A stretch of DNA of 64,000 nucleotides, taken from Petasospora fabianii (taxonomy: Eukaryota > Ascomycota > Saccharomycetes > Phaffomycetales > Wickerhamomycetaceae). Where the stretch lies: the NCBI GenBank assembly GCA_022641835.1, contig CP048715.1, positions 434,001 through 498,000 of the forward strand, read 5' to 3'. The translations under genes were made by a program, and so were the position numbers. Below the pieces are notes generated by a model. It ran no database searches and had not been told where the DNA came from. It saw nothing but the letters and a program-made list of their open reading frames with translations. Positions 29,084-38,343 of the stretch are shown piece by piece. Each line of letters opens with the position of its first letter. Positions within the stretch are counted from its first letter, which is position 1.

Positions 29084-29692
29084 ATGCTGCTTCTACGGAA
29101 TACCCTCGCACCATCGGTGCGGGCTTCCATTCAACCATCACACATCCGCACGCTTCACTCGACTTCACCACTCCATTTGAAGTCCTTCTTCAAGGACAAA
29201 CTCCAGAACTCCACTTCAGGTGATCAACAGCACATTGTGCATCGTACACTGCCTCATCCGCCGTCGCTTTTCTATAACGTTGTGTCCGATGTCTCCCAAT
29301 ACTCTGAGTTTGTACCGTACTGCACTCGCTCTTTCATCAACGTAAGGGACCCAACTACAAACGAACCGACCGAGGCAGGGATCCGTGTGGGCTGGCGTAC
29401 GTTTGATGAGGAATTTGTTTGTCAGTTGCAGTGTGACCCACACAAGATTGTCATTGCTGAGAGCATGACGCATTCGCTGTTCGAGCATCTCTATACCAAG
29501 TGGACTATTACGCCGGTTGAAGGAAGGGAAAACTCGTGTTCAATGGAGCTCGTGCTAAGGTACAAGTTTAGATCTCAGCTCTACAATGCTGTCAGTGCGA
29601 TGTTTGCCGAGAGCGTCAGTGAGCTCGTGATCAATGCGTTCGATAAGAGAGCTAGAGAATTGAGACGCAGGGAGAGAAGGGCAAAGGTATGA
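29084..29692 (+). CDS. COQ10: Coenzyme Q-binding START-domain protein Coq10
   Basis: 202 residues from the first ATG (S. cerevisiae Coq10 has 207). Coq10 binds coenzyme Q in the mitochondrial inner membrane and is needed for its efficient use and synthesis. The presequence is MLLLRNTLAPSVRAS. The START fold shows LFYNVVSDVSQYSEFVPYC, ESMTHSLFEHLYTKW and a C-terminal helix FAESVSELVINAFDKRA. Length and spacing agree with the family. Confidence 0.94.
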   Translation: MLLLRNTLAPSVRASIQPSHIRTLHSTSPLHLKSFFKDKLQNSTSGDQQHIVHRTLPHPPSLFYNVVSDVSQYSEFVPYCTRSFINVRDPTTNEPTEAGIRVGWRTFDEEFVCQLQCDPHKIVIAESMTHSLFEHLYTKWTITPVEGRENSCSMELVLRYKFRSQLYNAVSAMFAESVSELVINAFDKRARELRRRERRAKV

Positions 29693-29952
29693 AGCAATAG
29701 CGCACCAAAAACTTTGAAAGTCACATGCGTCATAGCACTCTTGTAAATATTCAACCCCATCTTAGCATGTAAAGAAAGCATTGGCTGTAGTGTAAAATGC
29801 TGTATTGCGACCTCAACGGCTTGATTAAGTCTGCCAAATGCGGCAGTGCCGATAAATCCCCCTACCGAAATCCCAGCACATGAAGAGCAGCCAGCATTCA
29901 CTTTCACCACGTTTTCCCACCCGCACGAGCCAGACAACTTATTCACTACTCA

Positions 29953-31506
29953 ATGTCTCAGCTCTTTGACACGCCAGAGGATCCCTGGGCCCTTCCATCC
30001 CCCAAACGACAAGAGCCGTGGGGTGCCAGCATTCAGGACCAGGGCAATGATGACCCTCTCCAGTCGAACCCGAACCAAGAAGACGACGATATGGCGACAT
30101 CACCTCCACAGGCAACGACAGTTTCCCGTCTCTCCCCTCCAATACAGCAACCACAGGCAATGGAAGGTAGTATCTGGGGCGGAGATGACGCCATTCTTGG
30201 CAACCCAAATTCCAGCTCTCGCACAATGGCCCTTTCAGATAATGCCGATCTCGATAACGACACAACTTCAGGAATGGCTGAATTCCATCAATGGAGCGAG
30301 GCCGTTCGTAAGACATATTCCGCCATCACTCCTGACGTGATCCTCATTTCTGAGCTACCGGAGAAGGAGGGTCTCCTATTCAAACACACAAACTATCTTA
30401 TTGAGCACCATGTCCCTCTTGAGCTCGACTCCACAAACTCCGAATCCAGCGTTCCTGGTGAACGTAAAGTGATCAGACGTTACTCAGACTTTGTATGGCT
30501 GCTAGAAGTCCTCCATAAGCGATACACTTTCCGTCTGGTCCCTGAATTGCCACCAAAGAAACTCGCATCTTCCTCGGACCCACTGTTCCTCGAGAGACGT
30601 CGTCGTGGGCTTGCCAGATTCCTCAACGCCCTCGTACGTCATCCTGTCTTGAGAAGAGAACAGCTTGTAATCATGTTCCTCACAGTCCCTACAGACCTGT
30701 CAGGGTGGAGGCGTCAGGCGCAGTATGACACATCGGAGGAGTTTGTTGATCGTAAGAGCAGTCCTCAATTTGTCAAGATGTGGAACTCGTCCAAGAAGGA
30801 ACTCGATGCGATGATGTTCAGTGCAGAAGAGGAATTGAAAAATGCTTTGGAAAACTGGAACAAAGTATGTGTGCTCGCAGAAAGGCTCTGTGTTCGCCAA
30901 AAGCAGATGGGTATGGATCATCAACGGCTAGGCCAGTTGTTGAGTGGGTTTAGAGAGAGTACGAAACAGTTGTACACTGTGGAGGATAGTCGTGTGCCAC
31001 AAATTAATGAAGGCTTGAGAGAGGCTGCTAAACACTTGGACGTATCGGAGAAAACTTTGGAAGAGGAGGCGAAACACGGCGATCAGAGTGTTTTGGAGGA
31101 GTTCAAACGTCATTTTGACTACTTGATTAGCTTGAAGATGCTATTAGATCGCTATCATCGTTTGGGTGGTAACACTATTGAGCATCTGAAGAAGAGACTA
31201 GAACAGAATGAACAGAAACTCGCCGAGATACAAGATAAGCCAGATGTTAGGGGTGCTGATGTGGACAGACTCACAGACTCGATCATTGCCGATCGCAAGG
31301 AGATTGCCCGTCAGACAAACAGAGATTGGTTGATCAAGGAGAACATCTTGTCAGAGTTTGTTGTGTTCCAAGAGAGTCAGTTCCAAATCACAAGGGTCAT
31401 GAAATTGTGGGTCAGTGACAGATTGAAATTTGCTGAGCAGAATATGGATAATTGGACGGGCCTCAGCTCTGTGCTACAAGATATGCCATTATCCAGAGCG
31501 GATTGA
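29953..31506 (+). CDS. MVP1: Sorting nexin Mvp1
   Basis: 517 residues (S. cerevisiae Mvp1 has 511). Mvp1 is a PX-BAR sorting nexin of endosomes that recycles cargo independently of retromer with the dynamin Vps1. Residues 1-110 are acidic, low complexity, with repeated DxPW-like patches (EDPWALPSP, SIWGG). The PX domain (about 122-245) includes VIRRYSDFVWLLEVLHKRY and PELPPKKL, with basic residues for PI3P binding, then FLTVPTDLSGWR, a Mvp1 signature. The C-terminal BAR region is helical (about 270-517). Start is the first ATG. Confidence 0.93.
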   Translation: MSQLFDTPEDPWALPSPKRQEPWGASIQDQGNDDPLQSNPNQEDDDMATSPPQATTVSRLSPPIQQPQAMEGSIWGGDDAILGNPNSSSRTMALSDNADLDNDTTSGMAEFHQWSEAVRKTYSAITPDVILISELPEKEGLLFKHTNYLIEHHVPLELDSTNSESSVPGERKVIRRYSDFVWLLEVLHKRYTFRLVPELPPKKLASSSDPLFLERRRRGLARFLNALVRHPVLRREQLVIMFLTVPTDLSGWRRQAQYDTSEEFVDRKSSPQFVKMWNSSKKELDAMMFSAEEELKNALENWNKVCVLAERLCVRQKQMGMDHQRLGQLLSGFRESTKQLYTVEDSRVPQINEGLREAAKHLDVSEKTLEEEAKHGDQSVLEEFKRHFDYLISLKMLLDRYHRLGGNTIEHLKKRLEQNEQKLAEIQDKPDVRGADVDRLTDSIIADRKEIARQTNRDWLIKENILSEFVVFQESQFQITRVMKLWVSDRLKFAEQNMDNWTGLSSVLQDMPLSRAD

Positions 31507-31656
31507 GTGGTCTTGTGTATTCAAGTTTGCACAGCACAGTTGTCTACATTCAAAGGAGTCCTTAATAAAAGAAATTAATGCACTTCGGTGGTGGTTTTCT
31601 CTATGTACAGTCATAAACCTGCTCACTCATCATATAAATAAGTCTTCTTGAATCGT

Positions 31657-33924
31657 TCAGTCGTAAAATTGTTGGATGCCGTTCTTCTTATCCATCTGTC
31701 TCTGTCTCTTGGACATATTGAACTTGTTGGTGTAGAATTCCACCATTTCCTCAGGGGACTCACCGCCCTTGTTCATCATAGCAGCAGCCTTTGTTTGGAA
31801 CTTCTTTCTATCATCTTTACTTCTTAGTCTAGTTTCTCTCTTGGTCTTCATCAGCAATTCTCTCTCATAATTCTCCAGTTTTTCTCTGACACCGGCATCC
31901 TGGTTACTCTTACCAATCATCTTGGTCTTTGCATCCAATGGCCACAAATCACCAGCCATGGCTTTTCTAGCATCATGATATCCAATCTTGTCAAATGACT
32001 TAGTGACAGTCCACTTCTCAACCTCACCACTGGCAGCACATAGTGCCATGGTAACATGGCCCTTTCTCTTCAAGGGACTCATCAGGATTCTTGGCCAGAG
32101 TGAAACATCATCTGTCACGGTACCAATATCGAACTCTTGTGATCCATTCTCTCTATCAGTTTCAATCTCATCGATGGTCTCAGCATCGTTGGCGCTTCTT
32201 TGGGCGATCAAGTAGGAGTAGTTCGTCATTTCATAGTTGTTGGCACCAACTCTTCCAGATCCACCAGATCCACGCGATGGCGAGATTTCATCCTTCTTCT
32301 CCCATTTTGAGGAGAGCACTTGGCCACGCTTTAGCTCCATGAGGAAACGAGGACGTTCAACGGATTGTTGATAGTGGCACCAGTTGAGCTTTTTTCCACT
32401 TGGGTAGTTGTAGTACTTAGGGTTCAAAGTTTGGAGAGGACACTTCTTGTGGTGTGAGCATGGGGCAATGATGGATATGTGATAATCTGGTTTAGCCGGG
32501 GTATCAGTTGTTGTGAAGCTAGTGACGTCTTCCATGATGTCGTCTTCAAATTCGAGATCTTCGCTGGAAACCTGACCATATTTAGCATTCAATTCCTCTT
32601 CCAATTCCTTGTCATTTTCATTAATCACCCAATCTTCATCGTAGAACTCTTCTCCTTCAAGCGAGGTCTTCGACGATGGCTTGACAGATGAGCCCTTGAT
32701 GTATGGTCTTGGAATCTTACCACTCTCAGACTCGAATCTCTCTGGTCTGATCATAATCTGTCTTGCTCTTGCAATGGACTCAAATCCCAATGGAGTTCCT
32801 CTCTCGACAAGAACCAAGACACCTTCTGGTTCGAGACACTTCAGTAAGACGTCAATGTTCTCGTCAACCTCATAAGGGAATCTCTCTGGAATCTGCAACA
32901 TCTGATGTTGAGCAATGATGAGATCGTACTTTTTGTTTGGGTTGATCTCGCCCATGAGCTTCGTATTGATCTTAATCTGTTTTGTCTTGACCTCTCCAAT
33001 GAAATCATCAAAAAGCACATCCTCATCATCTTGAATTCCCTCTTGCATCTCCTCTTCAATGAATAGATCCTCAAGGGCTCCTGGATACTCATTCAGCTGT
33101 CTCGAGAGCAAGATCTTAGCACGGTCTTGCATTCCATGGTGGCCAATGATGACAGCATCTTTAGTCTCGGGACGGAACTCATCACCCATGATCTCGTTGA
33201 GGGCAATCATACCGGTGGCAGGACCGTACCCAACGTCGAGAACTTTCTTTGGCATGAAATCTGGCATACGCTTCTTCAGCTCAGACAGGACCTGGTATAC
33301 AGAAGCATAGTCTTGTGTGAAGAATGCAGCAATGTGGACATCGTTTTCATGCGCTTTCCTCGTTGGAAGGTACACTTCAGTCTCTTGCAACTTGACATAT
33401 TCCTGGGCAACTTGATAACGGAGAACTTTTGGAAGACGGAGCGCAAGCATGTGGTTGTATATACTCTTTGTAATACGTTCTGGGATCTTGATCTGGTGAC
33501 GATTCACACGAGCTTCGATTGTTTTGGGGTGGAGTCTTTGATGTGGTTCGGAATCGATTTGTGGATGCGATGAGGTCTCGAGACTGTTCTGAGCAAGGAT
33601 GTCATCTCGTGATATGACTTTGATTTTTGAGTCGTTTATTCCCGTAAGATCATGGTGGTGGTCACGAACGAGTTGACCAAAGGCCTCACTCTCCTTGCGG
33701 TAGGCAAATGGGAGAGATGTCATATTTGTTGAGAGAGATTTTGTCACATCCATCGGGTCGGAATCATGCTCCCAGATTCCCGAGAGTTTGGACTGTTGAG
33801 TTGTAGATTGGAAACGGACATTATTCCTTCTTGTTACTGCTCGTAGCAGCGGACGTGAATAGAGCATGAGTCGTAGTGGATGTCTAATAGTGATGAGTAG
33901 ATGTTGATGATGTTTTGCCTTCAT
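31657..33924 (-). CDS. RSM22: Rsm22-like mitoribosome assembly protein (methyltransferase fold)
   Basis: 755 residues from ATG 33924; a shorter form from ATG 33867 (MLYSRPLLRAVTRRNNVRF) also has a good mitochondrial presequence, and I cannot decide between them. Rsm22 is needed for small mitoribosomal subunit assembly. The SAM-binding-like motif is KVLDVGYGPATGMIALNEI. Later come VLVLVERGTPLGFESI and the Cys motif CSHHKKCPL with NWCHYQQ, which in this family coordinates a metal or Fe-S centre. The C-terminus is Lys/Arg-rich and longer than in S. cerevisiae (628 residues total there). An acidic insert lies near residues 290-330. Confidence 0.9.
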   Translation of the reverse strand: MKAKHHQHLLITIRHPLRLMLYSRPLLRAVTRRNNVRFQSTTQQSKLSGIWEHDSDPMDVTKSLSTNMTSLPFAYRKESEAFGQLVRDHHHDLTGINDSKIKVISRDDILAQNSLETSSHPQIDSEPHQRLHPKTIEARVNRHQIKIPERITKSIYNHMLALRLPKVLRYQVAQEYVKLQETEVYLPTRKAHENDVHIAAFFTQDYASVYQVLSELKKRMPDFMPKKVLDVGYGPATGMIALNEIMGDEFRPETKDAVIIGHHGMQDRAKILLSRQLNEYPGALEDLFIEEEMQEGIQDDEDVLFDDFIGEVKTKQIKINTKLMGEINPNKKYDLIIAQHQMLQIPERFPYEVDENIDVLLKCLEPEGVLVLVERGTPLGFESIARARQIMIRPERFESESGKIPRPYIKGSSVKPSSKTSLEGEEFYDEDWVINENDKELEEELNAKYGQVSSEDLEFEDDIMEDVTSFTTTDTPAKPDYHISIIAPCSHHKKCPLQTLNPKYYNYPSGKKLNWCHYQQSVERPRFLMELKRGQVLSSKWEKKDEISPSRGSGGSGRVGANNYEMTNYSYLIAQRSANDAETIDEIETDRENGSQEFDIGTVTDDVSLWPRILMSPLKRKGHVTMALCAASGEVEKWTVTKSFDKIGYHDARKAMAGDLWPLDAKTKMIGKSNQDAGVREKLENYERELLMKTKRETRLRSKDDRKKFQTKAAAMMNKGGESPEEMVEFYTNKFNMSKRQRQMDKKNGIQQFYD

Positions 33925-34635
33925 TTGATTTGCCTGAATTTTTTCAAGGGCAGTGGTAAGCGCACAGTACATATACGCGGGGGGGAAATGATTGCAGCTA
34001 CTATTCCTATAGCATACTCCTGATATCCCCTTTGTGAGATCTTCTCGGGCTTGAATCCAGAGGGACACTACGAAGCCGGAGTATAGCTTATACTAATTAT
34101 GGAGAGCCATCATGTACAAGTAGTGCACAATATGTCAAGTCATGAAGGTATACATCCAGACACCACACTCCTCTATGGTTAGTTTATCAAATGATTCATC
34201 AATCAATGGATAATGATGCTATCATCTTATTTGTAAGGTGCCCTGCTACCAAGATGACATCGATTATGAAAAGATAGTCAGATTTGATTTAAGTGGTCAT
34301 AACATTTCTAACAAAATTTTGGTTAAAAGGAAAATTGGGCTTAAACATCTAGTTCTAATTATCATCAACTCTCAGCTAAATCGATTTAAATCTTGTTTAA
34401 TTTTTTTGTAAATACTAAACAGCTGAAACTTTTCTTCATATGTATCAAGACGTATAAACCTGACTGGAATTCATGAGATTTTTCTCAGGTGCTCATAATG
34501 CTGATCAGCGCGTCGCAAGAGGGCATCTTATATAAAGGTAAACATGCCTTTTTTTTCAGTTCTACTAGGTGAAATTTATAGATAAATCAAATTTTAATAA
34601 AAGTTTTCACATAAATAACCAGCTGAGGTCCGAAA
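33925..34635. other. AT-rich intergenic region between JLP1 3' end and RSM22
   Basis: 711 bp, strongly AT-rich at about 34250-34480, with T-runs near 34398-34406 and 34549-34557. No gene or RNA recognised. AT-richness would allow an origin, but I found no clear ACS-type match. Confidence 0.4.
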
Positions 34636-35847
34636 TCACTTGTTCCACTCCTCCAACTCGTCCTCATTCTCAACAGGTCTCTCCGCCTGCGGAGTGATTC
34701 TGTAACAGTGACGAACTTCACCAGAGTCCCAGTCAAAAGTACCTGCATGGAGGACTCTTCTGTTATCCCAAACGACAACTGTGCCCGGCTCATAAGAAGC
34801 TCTGACTTGCAAATCATGGGAGTGGTTGACGTGGTCGAACAACAACTTGAGGATAGCATCAGACTCCTCCTTCTTCAAACCATCAATCTCCTCAATGAAG
34901 TTTGGAGTGAAGAGGGATTTTTGCTTAGTGACAGGGTGAATACGAACCAATGGGTGGATGTTTGTTGATGGTGGTCTTCTCTCAATACCACCATTGGCTC
35001 TGGAAGAGGCAGCCTGTCTAACAGATGTGTGGATAGCCTTGAGTCCCGAAATCATCTCTTTGAACTTTGGAGACAATCTGTTGTAAGCCTCAACAGTATC
35101 AGTGAAGATTGTGTCACCACCAGTCTCTGGACCATCGAGGATGGTGAAGAAAGTGGTACCTGGAGTGAACTTTTCGTAAGTGACATCACTGTGCCAGCCA
35201 CGGACAGACAATTGCTTACCAAAAGTCTTGTTATACTCTTCTGGATCCTTTCTGCGGTAGACAATGTGGAACTGGCTATAGTTCTCTGGAGCACCGGAAG
35301 ATGGGTGAGTGTGGAGTGGTCCAAAGTACTCACCAAACTTCTTGTTGAACTCGAGTCCCTTGTCTTTCAAGTCCTGGTCTCTGAAGACAACGACACCACG
35401 CTGGGCGACAAGCAGGGCAAGATCATTCTTACCAGCATCAGAGAGTTCAGAGAGCTGAACACCACGAACCTCGGAGCCAAGCTTTGGAGAGAGTTTCTTA
35501 ATTTTGAAAGATCCAGCCTTAGATGGTGGGAAGAGATCTTTGAAATCCTTACTAGCCAAATGTCCCTTATCAGAAAATTTGACGTTGAGATCTGCCGGAT
35601 ATGGTTCGTATTTCTCATTTGGATCCCAAGTTGGGAGCCACTCTGGGTACTTGGCATCTTCATACTCCTTCTCACTGACTTTCAAGAGACCATTGTCGTC
35701 AATTCTGTCCTCACCTTTTCTGAAATGGATGTCGGAGCTGACATTATTAGTAGAGGCAGCGTTTGGGGCGAACGCCTTTGTAGAATGAACGTCAATCTTG
35801 AGGACTGGTGTCTCCTCCTTAGTAATTGTAGCAGTTGAGGTCACCAT
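34636..35847 (-). CDS. JLP1: Fe(II)/2-oxoglutarate-dependent sulfonate dioxygenase, Jlp1-type (TauD family)
   Basis: 403 residues from ATG 35847 (S. cerevisiae Jlp1 has 412). It releases sulfite from taurine and other sulfonates so they can serve as sulfur source. The iron ligands are visible: RGWHSDVTYE (His-x-Asp) and RRVLHAGTF (distal His), with the 2-oxoglutarate-binding Arg in HCYRITPQ. Upstream in-frame codons to 36042 are Cys/Arg-rich and lie in the promoter. The gene is divergent from a Dal5-family transporter resembling Soa1, so uptake and cleavage of sulfonates probably share a promoter region that carries many GTGGC cores. Confidence 0.92.
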   Translation of the reverse strand: MVTSTATITKEETPVLKIDVHSTKAFAPNAASTNNVSSDIHFRKGEDRIDDNGLLKVSEKEYEDAKYPEWLPTWDPNEKYEPYPADLNVKFSDKGHLASKDFKDLFPPSKAGSFKIKKLSPKLGSEVRGVQLSELSDAGKNDLALLVAQRGVVVFRDQDLKDKGLEFNKKFGEYFGPLHTHPSSGAPENYSQFHIVYRRKDPEEYNKTFGKQLSVRGWHSDVTYEKFTPGTTFFTILDGPETGGDTIFTDTVEAYNRLSPKFKEMISGLKAIHTSVRQAASSRANGGIERRPPSTNIHPLVRIHPVTKQKSLFTPNFIEEIDGLKKEESDAILKLLFDHVNHSHDLQVRASYEPGTVVVWDNRRVLHAGTFDWDSGEVRHCYRITPQAERPVENEDELEEWNK

Positions 35848-36587
35848 TGTTGTAGTATTAAAACTAATTGATAGAGAGGACGCAATTTTGTACCTGAGTT
35901 GCCCAGAGCAAAAATGGAGACATATCTGTCGGTTCTTATCCCTCCCGGTTCGGGTGTGCAAGTCCGGTTTTTGCTGACATATGCGGACTTGTGACGACTC
36001 AGCTGATTCACAGGATCCACAACTGAACGCCACACCGGGCAACTGTCCCCGCCGTTTGGCAAACTTCTTGCGATCTTTGTGGATGTCGGATGTCGGGCCA
36101 AGGCGGCTCCTTGGCCTAAAGCATCATTGTGGGGCGGCCCACAGCGTGCGCGTACCGCTTTATAATCAACACAGATGTGGCGTTTTGACACATCCTGTGG
36201 CACACACACCGCCATGGGACGGATGTGGCGCAGCTTTATAGCAAACGAGCTTGGCAAAGCCACTCAATAAGCCACTCAGGAAGCCACTGAGAAGCCACTG
36301 GAGGCGACGGAACCCTAGTTTTCCGAGCGTTTCCCATAGTGGTCATAGGGCCCAGATCTACAGTGGCTCTTACATGTGGCGCGGGCGCACAATAGATACA
36401 GGGTACCTAGTTGCGACATCTCTTATCCGTTTGGCATATGCAACAACCGTGGCCCATGGCTGCCTTCTTTCTCTAAGAACCGATCCCATTATATACCCGA
36501 AGCAATCGACTATAAAGCTTCATTGTCTTCCATAGCGGAAAATGCAGAATCTTACCTCATCAAAGCTCAGACCATTAGTATACAGAG
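35848..36587. promoter_or_regulatory. Divergent JLP1 / SOA1-like promoter with GCCACT array and TGTGGC sites
   Basis: 740 bp. Four direct GCCACT hexamers lie at 36259-36264, 36271-36276, 36283-36288 and 36294-36299 (spacing 12, 12, 11 bp). Four TGTGGC hexamers lie at 36176-36181, 36196-36201, 36224-36229 and 36375-36380. GTGGC and its complement GCCAC are the core of the Met31/Met32 site (AAACTGTGGC) of the yeast sulfur regulon. The site at 36196 reads CTGTGGC. No CACGTG was seen. A TATA-like TTTATAA is near 36159. Confidence 0.55.
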
Positions 36588-38261
36588 ATGGCCTTCTTGA
36601 ACAGCTTGATCTCCAAGCGTCGCTCCTCTGGAGCATCAGACCCACTGGACACATCTGAGTCTCCGCTCAAGGACCCAACTTTCACCAGTACCAGAGATAT
36701 TGAGTCCATCAACTCGGACGAGTCCGATGATCACGTCTTCAAGGACCCAAAGGTTGCAGACTACTATAGACGTCTTTATGAATCCACCGAATACGAGTGC
36801 CGTGAGAAATTTGACCCCGATTTTACATGGACACCAGAGGAAGAGCGCAAGGTTGTCTGGAAGTGTGACTGGCGAGTCACCTTCTGGGCCTACATCATGT
36901 TCACAGCTCTTGACTTTGACCGTGCCAACATCTCACAGGCCCTGTCTGACAACATGCTGGATGACCTGGGACTCACCACTAATGATTACAACCTTGGTCA
37001 TACTATTAACTTGGTCTGTTTCCTCGCTGCTGAGCTGCCATCTCAGTTGATTTCCAAGAAGATTGGTGCCGATGTATGGATTCCAATGCAACTTTCGCTT
37101 TGGAGTGCTGTTTCTTTGAGTCAAGCAGCCATCACTAACAAAGCTGGATTCTTGATTACCAGAGCCTTGATCGGTCTGTTCCAGGGTGGTTTCATTTGTG
37201 ACACTTGTTTGTGGATGTCATACTTCTACAAAGGTTCTGAACTCCCATTGAGACTGTCTTTGTTCTATCTTGCTAATCCTTTCACAAACGTTCTCAGTTC
37301 TTTACTTGGTGCCGGTCTGCTCCAGATCAAGAATGGCCCTCTTCCTCATGGTTGGCAATGGGTCTTCTTGATTGAGGGTGTCATGACTCTTGTCGTTGGT
37401 CTTGCCAGTTTTTTCCTGATGCCTGCCTCCGCTGTTGACACCAAATCGTGGTACAGACCAAATGGTTGGTTCACTGACCGGGAGGAGAAGATCGTTGTCA
37501 ACCGTGTCCTGAGAGATGATCCATCCAAGGGTGACATGAACAACAGACAACCGGTGAGCATAAAGGAACTCCTCATTTCATTTACAGACTATGATTTACT
37601 TCCAATCTACGTTATCCGTTTCTTGCTGGATATCAGAGCAAGTCCTGTCAGCAATTATTTGACACTTACTCTTCGTCAGCTCGGTTTCTCCACATTCCAC
37701 ACCAATCTCTTGGCTATCCCTTACAATATACTTCAAATGTTCCAACTAGTTCTCCTTGGATGGGCTTCTGAGAGGTTCAATGCCAGAGCATTAACACTGG
37801 CTTTCACATCAGTCTGGATCTTCACTTTCCTTGTACCGCTTCGTTTCTGGCCAGGTTCTCAAGTTAACGTCTGGCCAACATACGCTATCCTGACGTTACT
37901 TCTCGGATTCTGTCCATCTTGGGCAATCTCCATTAGTTGGTGCTCTTCAAACTCAAACTCGGTCAGATCAAGAGCTGTCAGTGCGGCTTTGGTGAACATG
38001 TTTTCTCAAGCTGCCGCTATCGTTTCCGCTAATATTTACCGTGAGGATGACAAGCCATTGTATCACAGAGGTAACCTTCAGCTGATCATCATTACCATTT
38101 CTGCATTCGTTGCCTGTATCTTGTCTATCTTCTTCTACAAGTGGAGAAACGCTCAAAGAGACAAGATTTGGAATAAGTTGTCCATAGATGAGCGGGACGA
38201 GTACATCGCTAATACTACCGATATTGGTAACAAGCGTCTCGACTTTAGATTTGTCTACTAG
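36588..38261 (+). CDS. MFS anion transporter of the Dal5 family, SOA1-like (sulfonate/sulfate uptake)
   Basis: 557 residues. Twelve hydrophobic segments are expected; clear ones include LIGLFQGGFICDTCLWMSYF, VFLIEGVMTLVVGLASFFLM and AILTLLLGFCPSWAIS. The N-terminal block YRRLYESTEYECREKFDPD, then VWKCDWRVTFWAYIMFTALD and TINLVCFLAAELPSQLIS match the anion:cation symporter group. S. cerevisiae Soa1 (YIL166C) of this group imports sulfate, sulfite, thiosulfate and sulfonates. The shared promoter with JLP1 supports that substrate class. Allantoate or cysteine (Yct1-like) transport cannot be ruled out from sequence alone. Confidence 0.78.
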   Translation: MAFLNSLISKRRSSGASDPLDTSESPLKDPTFTSTRDIESINSDESDDHVFKDPKVADYYRRLYESTEYECREKFDPDFTWTPEEERKVVWKCDWRVTFWAYIMFTALDFDRANISQALSDNMLDDLGLTTNDYNLGHTINLVCFLAAELPSQLISKKIGADVWIPMQLSLWSAVSLSQAAITNKAGFLITRALIGLFQGGFICDTCLWMSYFYKGSELPLRLSLFYLANPFTNVLSSLLGAGLLQIKNGPLPHGWQWVFLIEGVMTLVVGLASFFLMPASAVDTKSWYRPNGWFTDREEKIVVNRVLRDDPSKGDMNNRQPVSIKELLISFTDYDLLPIYVIRFLLDIRASPVSNYLTLTLRQLGFSTFHTNLLAIPYNILQMFQLVLLGWASERFNARALTLAFTSVWIFTFLVPLRFWPGSQVNVWPTYAILTLLLGFCPSWAISISWCSSNSNSVRSRAVSAALVNMFSQAAAIVSANIYREDDKPLYHRGNLQLIIITISAFVACILSIFFYKWRNAQRDKIWNKLSIDERDEYIANTTDIGNKRLDFRFVY

Positions 38262-38343
38262 ACCAGTTTGTCTTTTTTCTTTGATTCCTTATATATACAC
38301 ATAAACAAATGGCTTTCTTTAGTTGTTACACACAAATTTCAAA

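Noticed and set aside
34250-34480. Replication origin in the AT-rich spacer downstream of JLP1
   Set aside because: AT-rich only; no good ACS-like match, and origin motifs differ between yeast lineages.
35848-36042. N-terminal extension of JLP1
   Set aside because: Cys/Arg-rich and non-conserved; the family start aligns with ATG 35847.
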